From an uncultured Chloroflexota bacterium (GTDB lineage Bacteria > Chloroflexota > Anaerolineae > Aggregatilineales > Phototrophicaceae), in NCBI GenBank assembly GCA_937974245.1, contig CALJKV010000006.1:1-7272 (forward strand): DNA of 7,272 nt. The letters are read 5' to 3'. Positions within the stretch are counted from its first letter, which is position 1. Every line of letters begins with the position of its first letter. A program made the translations under genes and the position numbers. This document shows, piece after piece, positions 5,723-7,272 of the stretch. The notes below the pieces were generated by a model. It searched no databases and was not told the DNA's origin. It saw only the letters and a list, made by a program, of their open reading frames with translations.

Positions 5723-7272
5723 ATGACACGACGCTTGACGCATCTAACCCGGTTGGTTCTTCTGCTTATCCTGCTGGCGGCCTTCCCCGCTGCGGCGCAG
5801 GAGAACACGCCCCAGCCCGAACAGAACTACATCCTGGGGTGGTCGCAGGAGATTCTGTTTCCGCAGGCGGTGCGCTTCACCCTGGTTGTGAACCGGCCAC
5901 GCAACGAAATCGCAGCGGTGACGCTCATCGTCCAACCTGCAGGCCGGGCATCTGCGGTAATCAGCGTGCCGCTGGATGACACCACCATCCTGAAAGAAGA
6001 TTCCTTTACCGAACTGGCGTATATCTGGGAGATACCACCCGGCACTCCGCCGGCGCTGTTCACCGACATTACGCTGGAATGGCAGACGAGCGCGACGAAC
6101 GGCGAAACCGCCCGCATCACCGATACGTTTACCTTCAGCGACCCGCGCGCGACGTGGCGGCAGTACGACGACCCGCTGCGCGCACTCAATCTGGTGATGC
6201 CCTTCTCAAGCGCCTTTCCTGACCCGGCGACCAGCGAACAGGATGCCCTTCTCAAGCTGCGCAACGACCTGCAGCCGGTCTATGGCCTGCTTTCCACCAA
6301 CACGGGCAGCGCCCCGGAATTCCATGTGGTCGTCTACAATGCCGGATTTCCCCCCGGTTGTACGCAGGATGCCGAAGGGCAATCCGTCGCGGTTGGCCGG
6401 GAGAGCGGTATCGCTGTGCCGTGCAACGGGACAATGGCGGACGTGATTTTGCGTGCCAGCGCGTTAGACCTGGTGAGCGCCACTTCCAGCACTGCGGCGA
6501 CACGCAGCGCCCTGGTCGTTTATCTGGTAGATCGTTTTTACGCCCCGCTGTGGAGCGGCAGGGACATTCCCGAATGGTTCCGGCGCGGCCTGACGCAGTT
6601 CTACCAGCCAGACCACAAAGGCACGGCGCTCATCCCCCTGCAGGCCGCCGCCCGCAGCGACAACCTGTTCACATTAGACGAGATGGCACAGCCACCCGCC
6701 GCCGGGGACGATGCCGCCCTGTGGGACGCGCAGAGCTACGGCATGGTGCTGTATATCGCGGATCAGGAGGGCCTTGTCGGGCTGTTCCGGCTGGGGCGAG
6801 AGGCGGGGAATGCCGCCACTTTCGCCGAAGCGTACCAGAGTGCCGCCGGGGACTCGCTGGCGGCGCTGCTGCCGGACCTGCGCCGCTGGCTTTTCACCGC
6901 CGCCGGGGAGAACGCCTTCACGTTTACCGCCTACCAACCGACAACCGCGACCCCCACCGCCACCGCGACGGCCACCGCGACGCGCACGGCTACACCGTCC
7001 ACCACGCCGACGGTGACGCTGACGCCGACGGTGACCGGGACACTCTCGCCCACGCCGGTGCCAACCTACACGCCAACCATTATCCCCGCCACAGCGACGG
7101 CATCGGTCACGCCGCGCCCGCCGGGCAGTCTGCGGACGCCTTCCGCCACGCCGACTCCTGTCCCGGCAGCCATCCAGCTTGACCAGCCAGGGCCAGCCAT
7201 CGGGCTGCTGGCGCTGGGGTTAGCGGCAGTCGCCTTCATTATCGGCGGGCTGATACGGATGCGCCGGGAGTA
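5723..7272 (+). CDS. Secreted, membrane-anchored protein with degenerate MA-clan peptidase-like domain and Thr/Pro stalk
   Basis: The frame is open for 516 codons from ATG 5723 to the window end, where the last two bases (ta) probably begin the stop. Residues 1-25 are a signal peptide (MTRR, leucine-rich core, FPAAA then Q26). Residues about 30-140 look like a beta-rich domain. Residues about 170-400 follow the layout of MA-clan (gluzincin) peptidases seen in Chloroflexota. However, where HExxH is expected there is YLVDRFY (267-273), and the usual W-x-x-EG is EWFRRG (284-289), so the metal ligands appear lost. YGMVLYIAD and the following helices match the end of such domains. Residues about 404-482 are Thr/Pro/Ala-rich, and 491-511 form a membrane helix followed by RMRRE. 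It is probably an outer-surface protein, translationally close to the CPBP protease. The peptidase relation is inference; a search is needed. Confidence 0.8.
   Translation, partial: MTRRLTHLTRLVLLLILLAAFPAAAQENTPQPEQNYILGWSQEILFPQAVRFTLVVNRPRNEIAAVTLIVQPAGRASAVISVPLDDTTILKEDSFTELAYIWEIPPGTPPALFTDITLEWQTSATNGETARITDTFTFSDPRATWRQYDDPLRALNLVMPFSSAFPDPATSEQDALLKLRNDLQPVYGLLSTNTGSAPEFHVVVYNAGFPPGCTQDAEGQSVAVGRESGIAVPCNGTMADVILRASALDLVSATSSTAATRSALVVYLVDRFYAPLWSGRDIPEWFRRGLTQFYQPDHKGTALIPLQAAARSDNLFTLDEMAQPPAAGDDAALWDAQSYGMVLYIADQEGLVGLFRLGREAGNAATFAEAYQSAAGDSLAALLPDLRRWLFTAAGENAFTFTAYQPTTATPTATATATATRTATPSTTPTVTLTPTVTGTLSPTPVPTYTPTIIPATATASVTPRPPGSLRTPSATPTPVPAAIQLDQPGPAIGLLALGLAAVAFIIGGLIRMRRE
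6935..7168 (+). repeat. Low-complexity Thr/Pro/Ala coding tract (surface stalk)
   Basis: The DNA consists of many short imperfect repeats of acc/gcg/acg/ccg codons, encoding runs such as TATPTATATATATRTATPS and TPTVTLTPTVTG. This forms the extended stalk between the globular domain and the membrane helix of the downstream protein. Such tracts are frequent in exported Chloroflexota proteins and are likely O-glycosylation sites; the repetition also favours slippage in length. Confidence 0.75.

Noticed and set aside
6358..7182. Plus-strand frame of about 274 codons rich in Arg, Gly and His
   Set aside because: It is an out-of-frame reading of the anchored surface protein. The frame from 5723 has a signal peptide, stalk and anchor, whereas this one has an implausible Arg/His/Gly composition caused by GC-rich codons.

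Overview
The window looks like a chromosomal segment from a GC-rich bacterium, most likely a Chloroflexota (Anaerolineae-type) lineage. This is an inference. It rests on the SARP/BTAD-type regulator with a STAND-like front end, a secreted protein on a Thr/Pro-rich stalk with one C-terminal membrane anchor, and short palindromic repeat elements of the kind common in that phylum. No rRNA, tRNA or CRISPR array is visible. Six protein genes are supported. Two of them run into a window edge without a visible stop codon.

Left part, minus strand. Positions 621 to 1 carry the start of an HK97-type phage prohead protease gene that leaves the window still open. Its distal part (about 1-102) is made of a repeat whose other copy lies at 776-849. 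That second copy is a palindromic element followed by a T-run on the minus strand, so it can also terminate transcription of the next gene, a BTAD/SARP-like regulator (2221 to 884). The regulator has a STAND-like N-terminus with a Walker B motif but no recognisable P-loop.

Middle. An AT-rich divergent intergenic region (2222-2456) with several dyad symmetries separates the regulator from a plus-strand O-antigen ligase/polymerase family membrane protein (2457-3695). An extended -10 promoter then precedes efp, elongation factor P (3786-4343), which has Arg rather than Lys at the tip of its modification loop. The next 284 bases (4344-4627) hold small hairpins and no convincing gene.

Right part, plus strand. 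A CPBP-family (CAAX protease/Abi) membrane protease (4628-5710) is followed 12 bases later by a secreted, membrane-anchored protein (5723-7272). The latter resembles an MA-clan (gluzincin) peptidase whose zinc-binding residues have been replaced, followed by a Thr/Pro-rich stalk and one transmembrane helix. The window ends two bases into what is probably its stop codon. The two genes probably form one transcription unit.

I see no convincing complete novel defence or mobile system. The observations most worth following are the phage capsid-maturation gene at the left edge with a repeat element in its reading frame, the P-loop-less regulator, the Arg32 EF-P and the apparent pseudopeptidase next to an intramembrane protease.
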